This document shows positions 1 to 8,279 of a stretch of DNA of 64,000 nt, piece after piece. The notes under the pieces were generated by a model, which saw only the letters and a list, made by a program, of their open reading frames with translations, was not told the DNA's origin and made no database searches. How positions within the stretch are numbered: the first letter of the stretch is position 1; each line of letters opens with the position of its first letter. Source of the stretch: Verrucomicrobiota bacterium. GTDB lineage: Bacteria; Verrucomicrobiota; Verrucomicrobiia; Limisphaerales; JAEYXS01. The translations under genes and the position numbers were made by a program. The stretch spans positions 1 through 64,000 of the forward strand of contig JAEYXS010000024.1 in the NCBI GenBank assembly GCA_023431185.1, written 5' to 3'.

Positions 1-66
1 GCGCCGAGCAGCGTGCGCTTCACGACGACGTCGTCGACCGGCGCGCCGTGCCGGGGGCACTTCTCT
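1..66. other. GC-rich window edge, no gene assigned
   Basis: The first ~62 bases are about 78% G+C, clearly richer than what follows. On the minus strand they can be read as a short open frame (CPRHGAPVDDVVVKRTLLG) that meets a TAA stop at once upstream and has no start. It could be the tail of a gene cut by the window edge, or a contig-end artefact. No function is assigned. Confidence 0.3.
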
Positions 67-104
67 TAGCAGGTTAGCAAACATATACGCCGGGTGCCAC
101 AGTT

Positions 105-293
105 GTGAAAATACTCGTCCGACAGGAAATCACGAACCAGTTCCTCGGTGGACTGGGCAAGTGGGTGCCGGAAGAAGAGGAAGCGATGACCTTCCCGAAC
201 CGCACCAGCGCCCTGCTTTTCTGCATCCGCTACTATCTCTCTGGCGTCCAAGTCGTCGTCCATCACGATGATGGGCGTTGGGAACGATCCTAA
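105..293 (+). CDS. small hypothetical protein (62 aa)
   Basis: The frame starts with GTG at 105 and runs to a TAA at 291. The product begins MKILVRQEITNQFLGG and ends in an acidic/basic tail, VVHHDDGRWERS. It has no signal peptide or membrane segment. The pattern of a strand-forming N-terminus, a central acidic EEEE stretch and an aromatic helix resembles small conserved proteins of about 60 residues that I associate with Verrucomicrobia and Planctomycetes, but I cannot name the family. The antisense frame over the same stretch looks less protein-like. Function unknown. Confidence 0.45.
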   Translation: MKILVRQEITNQFLGGLGKWVPEEEEAMTFPNRTSALLFCIRYYLSGVQVVVHHDDGRWERS

Positions 294-389
294 AACAACT
301 TCTACGGGTTGACAGCCAGCCTGTGCAAGGGGAACTTACCTCTGTGGCCGGCATCCATAAAACGTGACTGGCCAGTATCCGAAATTCTC

Positions 390-1346
390 ATGGGTAACAG
401 GCTGATCATCGTTATAGTACTCATACTAGTTGCGGGCATGGGTTTCCTGTTCCACCGGCAACAAAAGTTCCAGTCGGCCTGGGAAGCCGAGCGTGCGGTC
501 TGGGAAGACCGGCTCGCCACGCAACAACAGCAGCAGTCCCAGGCCCTAACCGCCCAGCAGACGGCCACCGAACAGGCTGCCCGCTTGCGGGAGCAACTGG
601 CCACCGTCACCAATGAACTCGCGACGGCCAAACTTCAGGTGGAAGCCTACGAGGCCAAACGCCAGCTCGAAGCCCAGGCGCAAGCCGCTGAATCAAAAAA
701 GGTCGCTGACCTCGAACAGTTAAAAGCCGCCGTTTCTGCCCCTACGATAACCACCAACCGCACCCCGTCTGGCAAAGAGCAACGAACCTATACCTTTGCC
801 AAACTGCCCGCCCCCGCCGGCAACACCCTCGCAACCGATGCTGAATTCCGCACCCAGTTCGGCCGCCGTTTTGTCTTTCGTTCTGGCACTGGCCGACCGT
901 TGGCGTATGACGTGGATGAGCTTCATCCCGGAGTTCTGCTCCACTTGGGTTTGAACCGTGAAACAGCTCTGGCTGCCCAGTCAGACATCGACCGCCAACT
1001 GCAGATCGCGGAGCAAAATCGCCGCGCACAACTTGCCGCCCGGGCGGAAGCGGAAAAGAAAGCCGCCGTGCAACGTGCCAAAATGGCTGTGGAATACGCG
1101 AAGATCGCTGAAGAACGCCGCAAGTCTCAACACGAAGAACAACTGCAGTTGCAAGCCGCTGAGACTGAGCGGCTGAAAGCCGAAGCCTCCATGCGCGCCG
1201 CCGATGCCGCCGTGCAAGAAGCTCTCCGCCCCTTCTACCCTGAATACTTTATCCAGCAGGTGTTGACACCGCCTCCGGTCATCATCGTGCCCCAAACGCC
1301 AAGCCAGCCGAATAATCCCTTCGTCCGCGACCCGCGGGTGAACTGA
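390..1346 (+). CDS. membrane-anchored coiled-coil protein
   Basis: The likely start is ATG 390 (MGNRLIIVIV), because a hydrophobic anchor of about 18 residues follows directly; the frame stays open upstream to a TTG at 309. After the anchor come a long Gln/Ala/Glu-rich coiled coil (about residues 22-115), a compact central region (about 120-195, with FGRRFVFRSGTG) and a second coiled coil (about 205-280), then a Pro-rich tail. The layout suggests a protein held in the inner membrane with its bulk outside the cytoplasm, possibly a scaffold or envelope protein. No catalytic motif is visible. The gene stands alone, convergent with the methyltransferase downstream. Confidence 0.7.
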   Translation: MGNRLIIVIVLILVAGMGFLFHRQQKFQSAWEAERAVWEDRLATQQQQQSQALTAQQTATEQAARLREQLATVTNELATAKLQVEAYEAKRQLEAQAQAAESKKVADLEQLKAAVSAPTITTNRTPSGKEQRTYTFAKLPAPAGNTLATDAEFRTQFGRRFVFRSGTGRPLAYDVDELHPGVLLHLGLNRETALAAQSDIDRQLQIAEQNRRAQLAARAEAEKKAAVQRAKMAVEYAKIAEERRKSQHEEQLQLQAAETERLKAEASMRAADAAVQEALRPFYPEYFIQQVLTPPPVIIVPQTPSQPNNPFVRDPRVN

Positions 1347-1363
1347 ACGCGTCTCGCATCGGT

Positions 1364-2206
1364 TCAAAGGTTCCGCAACGCATCCAAGCCCATCTGCGGC
1401 GTCCATAATTTCGGGCCGTCATCCACCTTCGTCTCCAACCGGCGCGCCTTGATCTCGATATACGGTGGAATGAATGCGGACCGATGTCCGAAACTTCCAT
1501 GCGGCGCATCCTTCTCCGTGTAACGCGGCTCCATCACATCCTCGATCAGGAAACCCGCGCGACACAGCCCGCCTAGCATATCGCCCCAGCGATGCACAAA
1601 CTCCAGCGTCCCCGCTTCGCGATGCACACTCGGCGGTGCCTCCGGCAAGGGGCCTTGCCGGTAATACTCCTCCTGCACCACATAACCATACGGTGACGGC
1701 TTGAGCGTCGCCTGCAAGTTCAACGGCTGTTTGTGCTTGCTCATGTACATGCCAGCCGGCTTCGTTACCCTCGCCACTTCCCGATACACTTTGCGGATGT
1801 CCGGCACGTAGCACGTGCTCACCGGCTGCACCACCACATCAAAAGAAGCTGTCTCCAACTGCGACAAATCATCCATCGAAGCCGCCAATGTCTCCAGCTT
1901 CAGTCCGCGCTGCTGCGCGACCGCGTGATCCTGCTCCAGCATCGCCGGGCTGATATCCACCACCGTCGTGATGGCCCCAATCGCGGCGAACAACGGCCCC
2001 TGCCGTCCCCCCCCGCTGGCCAGACAGAGCACCCGCTTGCCCGCGATCGGCTGCGGCAGCCATCCGATCCGGTCCAGTGCCAGCAGCGGATTGCGAAAAT
2101 CCTCTTCCGTCGCCACCGAAGTATGCCGCTTCTTCTCCCGCACCCGCGCATCCCACGCCTCGCGGTTATGTTCGTAAACATCCATGCCACAAAATTTGTA
2201 ATCCAA
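1364..2206 (-). CDS. class I SAM-dependent methyltransferase
   Basis: A protein of about 273-280 residues with a Rossmann-type methyltransferase fold. Motif I is VLCLASGGGRQG at about residue 60-71, followed by an acidic strand end (VVDISPAM) that would hold the ribose, and the post-motif FDVVVQPVSTCYVPD. No specificity domain is recognisable, so the substrate is unknown; small-molecule and lipid substrates are both possible. ATG 2185 (MDVYEHNREAWD) may be the true start, since DVYEHNREAWD resembles how such enzymes usually begin. It lies 3 bp downstream of the symporter gene on the same strand, so the two are probably cotranscribed. Confidence 0.8.
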   Translation of the reverse strand: MDYKFCGMDVYEHNREAWDARVREKKRHTSVATEEDFRNPLLALDRIGWLPQPIAGKRVLCLASGGGRQGPLFAAIGAITTVVDISPAMLEQDHAVAQQRGLKLETLAASMDDLSQLETASFDVVVQPVSTCYVPDIRKVYREVARVTKPAGMYMSKHKQPLNLQATLKPSPYGYVVQEEYYRQGPLPEAPPSVHREAGTLEFVHRWGDMLGGLCRAGFLIEDVMEPRYTEKDAPHGSFGHRSAFIPPYIEIKARRLETKVDDGPKLWTPQMGLDALRNL

Positions 2207-2209
2207 TCC

Positions 2210-3136
2210 TCAATTCCCCCGCCATCTCCAAATACCAGCCAATATGCTCCCGATCACCGAATGGAACACGCTCGAGATCGCGCACGGCACCGCCGTCAAA
2301 GGCTCGGCGGGAAAATGCTTTTTCGCCAGCACCACGCCCAGCCCCGAATTCTGCATCCCCACCTCGATGGAAACCGTCCGGCACACCTGTTTATCGTAAC
2401 CCAACAGCTTCGCGAGCAAATACCCCAGCAGAAATCCCAAGGCGTGCAGGAGAAAAACCGCCAGCAGGAGCTTCCCCGCCGAAGCCTTCACCGCTTCAGC
2501 GCTCTGCCCGATGATGCTCGCACAGATCAGCGCGATGATGATCACCGACACCAGTGGCGCCACCGGCAGGACCGCCGTAACCAGCCTCGGCGAATAACGA
2601 TTCGCCAGCAGGCCCACCACCACGGGCAGCACCACTACCTGCACCGTACTGATGAACAATCCCTTGGCATCCACATCCACCAATGTACCCGCCAGCCACT
2701 TCGTCAGCAACGGCGTCATGACCACCGCGGCAAAGGTCGTACACATCGTCATCAGGACGGAGAGCGCCACATTCGCCCGCGCCAGATACGTCACCACGTT
2801 CGAGGCTGTTCCTCCTGGACAACACGACACCAGGATCAACCCCACCGCAAACGGCGTCGGCAAATCCAGCGCATTCGCCACGCTCCAGCCCAGAAACGGC
2901 ATGATGGAGAACTGCGCCAGGAATCCCACCGCGATCGGCTGCGGCATCTTCAAGACATCCTTAAAATCCTGAAACGTCAGCGTGATCCCCATCCCCAGCA
3001 TGATCACCGCCAGCCCCAAGACAATCAGCCCGCTACCGAACCAGGTGAACATCGGTGGATGCACCAACGCCAGCAAACCGCCCGCGAGCACCCAGACGGG
3101 GAACAAGTTCGTGGCCAGCGCGAGCAATCGTTGCAT
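2210..3136 (-). CDS. bile acid:sodium symporter (BASS) family transporter
   Basis: A membrane protein of 308 residues with roughly nine or ten hydrophobic segments. The family is indicated by the conserved region SCCPGGTASNVVTYLARANVALSV and by EVGMQNSGLGVVLA, the two crossover regions of the ASBT/BASS fold that bind sodium. Members import bile acids, pyruvate, pantothenate or other organic anions with sodium; the substrate here cannot be told. Start ATG 3136 (MQRLLALATNLFPVW) is chosen because the hydrophobic region begins there; the frame extends upstream to 3187 without membrane-protein character. The methyltransferase gene follows 3 bp downstream. Confidence 0.88.
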   Translation of the reverse strand: MQRLLALATNLFPVWVLAGGLLALVHPPMFTWFGSGLIVLGLAVIMLGMGITLTFQDFKDVLKMPQPIAVGFLAQFSIMPFLGWSVANALDLPTPFAVGLILVSCCPGGTASNVVTYLARANVALSVLMTMCTTFAAVVMTPLLTKWLAGTLVDVDAKGLFISTVQVVVLPVVVGLLANRYSPRLVTAVLPVAPLVSVIIIALICASIIGQSAEAVKASAGKLLLAVFLLHALGFLLGYLLAKLLGYDKQVCRTVSIEVGMQNSGLGVVLAKKHFPAEPLTAVPCAISSVFHSVIGSILAGIWRWRGN

Positions 3137-3271
3137 AGGGTGCGCTGTATATAGGCGCCAAGCACCCGCTGAACAATCGAAAACCACCCGAACCCCATCA
3201 GTTCAATCCGCGGCAAAACGGGCATTGCCAGACGAACCGGAAGCTGCTAACCAATCTGCCGTTAGCCGGAA

Positions 3272-3345
3272 GCGGGTGTGGTTCAATGGTAGAACGTGGG
3301 CTTCCCAAGCCTGAAACGAGGGTTCGATTCCCTTCACCCGCTCCA
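3272..3345 (+). tRNA. tRNA-Gly (anticodon CCC)
   Basis: A full cloverleaf is visible. The acceptor arms are GCGGGTG (3272-3278) and CACCCGC (3335-3341), the D-arm is GTTC/GAAC, the anticodon loop is TTCCCAA (3302-3308, anticodon CCC), and the T-arm is GAGGG-TTCGATT-CCCTT. A discriminator T and an encoded CCA (3343-3345) complete the 74-nt gene. The anticodon stem has two G-U pairs at its open end. It resembles bacterial glycine CCC tRNAs closely. It stands alone, not in a tRNA cluster. Confidence 0.96.
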
Positions 3346-3613
3346 TTCTCAATTCCTTGATGAATTCACTTTTTCAATCACCACCAGAGAAGGGCAGTGT
3401 AGGCTGGGATATATTCACTAGCAATGAAGGGGTTGGATTGGCGAAGCCCGCAACTCGTGCCGCCATGCTTCCAGCGCGGCAGTCCGCGACGCCTGCCATA
3501 GCCAAACACTCATTCACCTCACCAGCTTTCAATCAACCCATCGCGCACATAGTCGTACATTTCCCCTTGCGAGCCGCGCTCGTTGCGAGCTATCCGTTAA
3601 GCCGCTTACCACC
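3346..3613. other. intergenic, no convincing gene
   Basis: This stretch lies between tRNA-Gly and the serine hydrolase. One frame (3357-3617) is open but has no coding character or ribosome binding site, and it runs 4 bases into the hydrolase start. The region presumably holds the hydrolase promoter; no clear -35/-10 pair was found. Confidence 0.4.
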
Positions 3614-4750
3614 ATGAAACCAAATCGTCTTGCGCTTGTCCCTGCGTTTTTGTTCATCATTTTGCTGGCTCATATTTGTTCCCTTGCCCTCTCCGCCGCC
3701 GAAGCCCCCCATCTAACCAACTCCATCACCCAAGCCCGCGCTCTCATCCAACGCGAACTCGCCTCCAAAGTCCCCGGCGCCTCCGTCGCCGTCGCCATCG
3801 ATGGCCAGATCGTCTGGTCCGAAGGTTTTGGTTACATGGACCTTGAGGCGAAAAAGCCCGTCACCAAAGAAACCAAATTCCGCATCGGCAGCATCTCCAA
3901 ATCCCTCACCTCCGTCGGTCTCGCCCTCATGTTTGAGCGCGGCCAGATTGATCTCGACGCCCCCATCCAGAAATACGTCCCCGATTTCCCCGACAAAGGC
4001 GCGCCCATCACCACCCGCATGCTCGGCGGCCACCTCTCCGGCATCCGCCACTACGTCGGTTTTGAGAACCTCCGCAATCAGCCCTACACGAATTCCCACG
4101 CCGCCCTCACCATCTTCCAAAACGATCCCGTCGTTGCTCTCCCTGGCACGAAATATCATTACACCACCTACGGCTGGACCCTCCTCAGCGCCGCCATGGA
4201 ATCTGCGTTGCAACAGGACTTCGTCACCTACATGGATAAAAACGTCCTCCAACCGCTTAAACTTACGCGCACCCGCGCTGACCAAAAAGGCATCGTCGAT
4301 CCTCACTGCACCAAATTTTATTCCGACAATCTCCTCGGGAAATTCACCACCGCCCCCGAAGTGGACAGCAGCTACAAATGGGCCGGTGGCGGCTACCTCT
4401 CCACGCCCGAAGACCTCGTCCGCCTCGGCTCCGCCCTCCTGCAACCGGGCTTCCTCAAAGACAGCTCCCTCAAACTCCTCTTCACCCCGCAAAAAACCTC
4501 TGATGGCAAACCCACCACCTATGGCCTCGGCTGGTCCACCGGCAAAGACGCCGCGGGCCATCGCATCTACTGGCACACCGGCGGCTCCACGGGTGGCAAA
4601 TCCGTATTGCTCCTACACCCCGAAACGAAAACCGTCTTCGCCCTCGTCAGCAACCACTCCACCCCCACCTTGCCCAAGAAAGATTGGGAAACCATCGCCG
4701 AACTCTTCGCCCCGTTCTACAACACCGCCACCCCCAAGCCAGCCAGATGA
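3614..4750 (+). CDS. exported serine hydrolase, beta-lactamase class C / penicillin-binding family
   Basis: A 378-residue protein with an N-terminal signal peptide (hydrophobic residues 8-27, then LSAAEAP). The serine-hydrolase triad of motifs is visible: SxxK as S93-I-S-K96, a Tyr motif YTT at 183-185 in place of YxN, and HTGG at 321-324 in place of KTG. That combination is typical of esterase/D-aminopeptidase-like members rather than true lactamases. The length and the GLGW segment before the third motif fit the PF00144 family. It should act in the periplasm on an ester, amide or peptidoglycan-derived substrate, unknown here. It is a single gene between tRNA-Gly and the spermidine-synthase fusion. 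Confidence 0.88.
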   Translation: MKPNRLALVPAFLFIILLAHICSLALSAAEAPHLTNSITQARALIQRELASKVPGASVAVAIDGQIVWSEGFGYMDLEAKKPVTKETKFRIGSISKSLTSVGLALMFERGQIDLDAPIQKYVPDFPDKGAPITTRMLGGHLSGIRHYVGFENLRNQPYTNSHAALTIFQNDPVVALPGTKYHYTTYGWTLLSAAMESALQQDFVTYMDKNVLQPLKLTRTRADQKGIVDPHCTKFYSDNLLGKFTTAPEVDSSYKWAGGGYLSTPEDLVRLGSALLQPGFLKDSSLKLLFTPQKTSDGKPTTYGLGWSTGKDAAGHRIYWHTGGSTGGKSVLLLHPETKTVFALVSNHSTPTLPKKDWETIAELFAPFYNTATPKPAR

Positions 4751-4901
4751 CCATGGCCCCTATTTCCGTTGGAGCTTTGTCCTTGGAGTTTATTTTGAGC
4801 TTAGAGTTTTTGAATTTTGAACTTCCCCTCCATTAGCTCCGTTTCTAATTCCATTGACGCGGCATAAGCCCGCTGGCTAGCGTCTCGCGAAATTAATTCC
4901 C

Positions 4902-7049
4902 ATGTTCGCCTACGCTTTCACGATCTTTACGGGCGCCTTTCTGCTCTTTCAGGTCCAGCCCTTGATCGGCAAGTACATCCTCCCCTGGTTCGGTGGCGGC
5001 CCCGGTGTCTGGAGCGCGTGCATGCTCTTCTTCCAGCTCCTGCTCCTCGGCGGCTATGCTTACGCCCATTTCCTCGGCAAGCTCCCCACGCGCAAACAAG
5101 TTACCGTGCATGGCATACTGCTGGTCGTTTCGCTGGTGCTGCTGCCCATCATCCCCTCGGATCGTTGGCGGCCGGAAGGCGGCGCTGACCCCACCCTCGG
5201 CATCATCGAGCTGCTCGCTGCCACGGTGGGTCTGCCCTACTTCGTGCTCTCCACAACCGGCCCCCTGATGCAACGCTGGTTCAGCCTCACGCACCCCGGC
5301 AAATCTCCGTATCGCCTTTACGCCCTTTCCAATCTCGGCTCCCTGCTGGCACTCATCTCCTACCCGTTCGTCTTTGAGCCTGCCATCACCCGCGTGCAAC
5401 AGGCCCACCTCTGGTCCGTCGGCCTCGTCATCTTCGCCGCCAGCGCTGGATGGTGCGCCTGGCGCTTGCGCAAGCTCACCGATTCCGGCGTCGTCGCCAC
5501 GGAAGAAAAACTGGAGAGCGAACAGGCCGAGACCATCACCCCCTACCGCCGGTTTCTCTGGCTAATCCTTCCCGCTTGCGCTTCCGCCAGCCTGCTCGCC
5601 ACCACGAACAAGCTCTGCCAGGACGTCGCCGTCATCCCCTTCCTCTGGGTGCTGCCGCTCTGCCTCTACCTGCTCACCTTTATCGTGGCCTTTGACAATC
5701 CGCGCTGGTACCTCCGCCGCGTGTTCGGCTTCCTGATGATTCTCTCCGGCCTGGCCCTGATGCTCGTGCTGCTCGAGCCCACCGTGCCGGAGAAACTGCA
5801 ATCTCTCAGTTGGCTGGCCGATTTCTTCCGTTACTTGAAAGACCTCTCCATGATCAAGGAGACCGCCCTCTTCTGCGGCGCTCTCTTCGTCAGTTGCATG
5901 GCCTGCCATGGTGAACTGTATCGCCTGCGCCCCTCGCCCCGTCACCTGACGTCTTTCTTCCTCATGATGTCCGCCGGCGGCGCTCTGGGCGGCATCTTCG
6001 TGGCGTTGATCGCTCCCCTCATCTTCGATCATTACTACGAGTTTCACCTCACCATCGTTGCCGCGCCGTTGGTGTTCATGCTGGCCGTCTGGTATGATCG
6101 CGCCCGCTATACAAATCGGATCGCTTTTGACCTCAGCTTGGGTATTTCCCTTGGCCTCGTTTTCTTTATCGCCGCCGGCCTCCTCGCCGAGATCAAGAAC
6201 GATCTTAAATCCGCTTCCTTCACCCAGCGCAACTTCTACGGTGCCTTGACCGTGTTCGATTACTACAAGGACGAACCCAATCATCACTACCGCGTCCTCC
6301 AGCACGGCAAGATCACTCACGGCTTGCAGTTCACCGAACCGCTGGCCGCCAAGTGGGCCACCTCCTACTACAGTGACAAATCCGGCATCGGCATGGCCCT
6401 CACCCACTTCCCGCGCCAGCAGAACCGTCGCGTCGGCCTCGTCGGCCTCGGCACCGGTTCCATGTGCGTGTACGGCCAGCCCGGAGATTACCTGCGCATC
6501 TACGAGATCAACCCCATCGTCGTCGATTTCGCCACCAACTACTTCACCTACCTCCGAGATTCCCAATACAAGATCGACATCGCCCTCGGCGACGCCCGTC
6601 TCACGATGGAAAAGGAACTCGAACGCGGCGAAGCCCAGCAGTTCGACATCATCGCCCTCGACGCCTTTAGCAGCGACGCCATTCCTGCGCATCTCCTGAC
6701 CGTGGAGGCCATCGAGATATACCGCAAACACCTCAAGCCCGACGGTGTCATCGTCATCCACGTCTCCAACCGCTACCTCGACCTCCACCCCGTCGTCCTG
6801 AAGCTCGCCGAGAATATCGGCTGGCGTACCGCCACCATCGACGATGATCCGGACGAAGATGAGGAGCGCAGCGATAAATGGTGGTTTTACGCCTCCACCT
6901 GGATTCTCGTCAGCCAGAACGCCGAACTCATGGACAAAGACGCGATCAAAGGCGACGCCTACGAATACTCCGAAGAAGAACTCGCCAAAAAAGCCAAGAG
7001 CCGCCTCTGGACCGACGACTACACCGCCCTCTTCGAAGTGCTTTACTAG
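4902..7049 (+). CDS. polytopic membrane protein fused to a spermidine synthase-like domain
   Basis: A 715-residue two-part protein. The N-terminal ~410 residues contain many hydrophobic segments (starting FTIFTGAFLLFQVQPLIGKY), in two blocks separated by a hydrophilic linker near 190-215. The C-terminal ~280 residues form a Rossmann domain like spermidine synthase, with GLVGLGTGSM at about 511-520, the acidic YEINP, and DAFSSDAIPAHLLT at about 586. Fused proteins of this type are widespread, but the reaction is not settled; aminopropyl transfer to a membrane-delivered substrate is only an inference. It stands alone and converges on the minus-strand gene at 7221. Confidence 0.85.
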   Translation: MFAYAFTIFTGAFLLFQVQPLIGKYILPWFGGGPGVWSACMLFFQLLLLGGYAYAHFLGKLPTRKQVTVHGILLVVSLVLLPIIPSDRWRPEGGADPTLGIIELLAATVGLPYFVLSTTGPLMQRWFSLTHPGKSPYRLYALSNLGSLLALISYPFVFEPAITRVQQAHLWSVGLVIFAASAGWCAWRLRKLTDSGVVATEEKLESEQAETITPYRRFLWLILPACASASLLATTNKLCQDVAVIPFLWVLPLCLYLLTFIVAFDNPRWYLRRVFGFLMILSGLALMLVLLEPTVPEKLQSLSWLADFFRYLKDLSMIKETALFCGALFVSCMACHGELYRLRPSPRHLTSFFLMMSAGGALGGIFVALIAPLIFDHYYEFHLTIVAAPLVFMLAVWYDRARYTNRIAFDLSLGISLGLVFFIAAGLLAEIKNDLKSASFTQRNFYGALTVFDYYKDEPNHHYRVLQHGKITHGLQFTEPLAAKWATSYYSDKSGIGMALTHFPRQQNRRVGLVGLGTGSMCVYGQPGDYLRIYEINPIVVDFATNYFTYLRDSQYKIDIALGDARLTMEKELERGEAQQFDIIALDAFSSDAIPAHLLTVEAIEIYRKHLKPDGVIVIHVSNRYLDLHPVVLKLAENIGWRTATIDDDPDEDEERSDKWWFYASTWILVSQNAELMDKDAIKGDAYEYSEEELAKKAKSRLWTDDYTALFEVLY

Positions 7050-7220
7050 AATTTGATTCCGCAGAAGAAGTTTCCCACAGTCCAACACCAGCTTGAAGCA
7101 GTTGGTGTTCCGGGGCCAAGTGCGTCCGGACCCTGCCAACCACGATTTATCGGCCCTACGACCACCGGCGTGGATCAGCTTTTCCACGCCCATAGCTGCC
7201 AAATGCCGACGGCTCAGCCC

Positions 7221-8102
7221 CTAAGGCACCAGGCGGATGCGGAAAAAGCGGTTCGAGAGCGTGGTGACATTCGTATCCAACACTTCGATGAGGCTGTTCG
7301 TGGCGGTGTTCGTGATGAAGGGGGTCCAATTGGTGAGGTTACCGGACACCTCGGTCACATACACGAGTCCGGTGTCTGAGTTGAACCGGAAGACGAGGTT
7401 GCTTACGCCGGAGATATTGGTGATACCCGGCAGCGAATTGGTGAAGGGCGTGTAGAGGCTGAGCGCTACGCGGGGCGAGTTGGCGAAGACCTCCAAGTTG
7501 TCATACGCCTGCGCCCGGAGCAGGTACTTGCCAGCCACGGGGTTCGACCAGGTGATGCTGTAGGGAGCAACGCTGCTGGTGCCGATGATGTTGGTCACGG
7601 TGGTCGTATTAGTGCCTAATCCATAATGAAAGATCACCCGCCGGATGCTGCCATCTTCATCATCGGCCAAGGCCTGGATAACGAGATTGCTCCCCGCCGG
7701 ACGGGCCACGCGCAAGGCAAGGTTGGTGATGGAAACGGTCGGAGCGGCGTTCACGGGGCGGGTGACGGTGATGCGGCAATAGGCGTAGAGGGAATAACTG
7801 CTGGAAATGTCAAATACACCTTCCTCATTGAAGGTCTGGGCATGCTCGCTGCCCTGAAAGAGAAGTGCGCCACCAAACATGGGCGAACCGTTCATTGAGA
7901 GGGTTTGATTACGGCCAATCTTGAACACCACGATGTCTCCCGGAATAATATTGGCCGGAGTATTGGCATTGGGGAGCGCATCCGGCACCATATACGTGGC
8001 GCTGTCGATGTAGTAGGTGGCCGCCCGTAAGCAGGCAGTGGCGAAAAAATTCGCCAGCAGCACCAACCAGAGGGCAAACCAGACCTTGCAACAACGTGTC
8101 AT
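7221..8102 (-). CDS. exported protein with Ig-like domain
   Basis: A 293-residue protein with a signal peptide (MTRCCKVWFALWLVLLANFF). The N-terminal part (about 28-115) contains IIPGDIVVFKIG and ends with a possible cupredoxin-like strand pattern, but no copper ligands could be assigned. A bacterial Ig-like domain (about 118-220, APTVSITN to YDNLEVFANSPRVALS) is followed by a C-terminal module ending RFFRIRLVP, which is common in Verrucomicrobia secreted proteins. It is probably a surface or secreted structural protein with no visible enzyme motif. The phosphatase gene lies upstream on the same strand, separated by ~180 bp. Confidence 0.65.
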   Translation of the reverse strand: MTRCCKVWFALWLVLLANFFATACLRAATYYIDSATYMVPDALPNANTPANIIPGDIVVFKIGRNQTLSMNGSPMFGGALLFQGSEHAQTFNEEGVFDISSSYSLYAYCRITVTRPVNAAPTVSITNLALRVARPAGSNLVIQALADDEDGSIRRVIFHYGLGTNTTTVTNIIGTSSVAPYSITWSNPVAGKYLLRAQAYDNLEVFANSPRVALSLYTPFTNSLPGITNISGVSNLVFRFNSDTGLVYVTEVSGNLTNWTPFITNTATNSLIEVLDTNVTTLSNRFFRIRLVP

Positions 8103-8222
8103 TCAATACTCGGTTGCCCCGTATGTAAGGCGAAACCTCTTGCTTAAACAAGCTTCATGGCAGGTAGTTGCGCAGAAAGTTGTCCGCGTGACGAAACCGT
8201 AACGAAAACCCGACACGCAAGC

Positions 8223-8247
8223 GCCCGTTCCAGAGACCGGAACGGGC
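8223..8247 (-). terminator. possible terminator hairpin after the phosphatase gene
   Basis: A perfect 9-bp inverted repeat (GCCCGTTCC / GGAACGGGC) with a 7-nt loop lies about 33 nt beyond the stop codon of the phosphatase gene. On the minus strand only a weak T run follows, so a classic intrinsic terminator is uncertain. It may instead be an mRNA-stabilising hairpin. Confidence 0.45.
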
Positions 8248-8279
8248 GGGCGAAAGGCAATATCGACCGGCGTAGCTGC

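Noticed and set aside
1733..3154. 473-codon plus-strand frame
   Set aside because: Antisense to the methyltransferase and BASS symporter, with low-complexity Arg/His-rich content and no domain; both minus-strand genes have clear families.
3357..3617. 86-codon plus-strand frame before the serine hydrolase
   Set aside because: It overlaps the hydrolase start, has no ribosome binding site and no protein-like composition.
3713..4576. 287-codon minus-strand frame and the 339-codon plus frame at 3801-4820
   Set aside because: Both are shadows of the serine hydrolase, which has signal peptide, SxxK and HTGG motifs.
5562..7202. 546-codon minus-strand frame
   Set aside because: Antisense shadow of the spermidine-synthase fusion; Gly/Val/Asp-rich composition is typical of such shadows.
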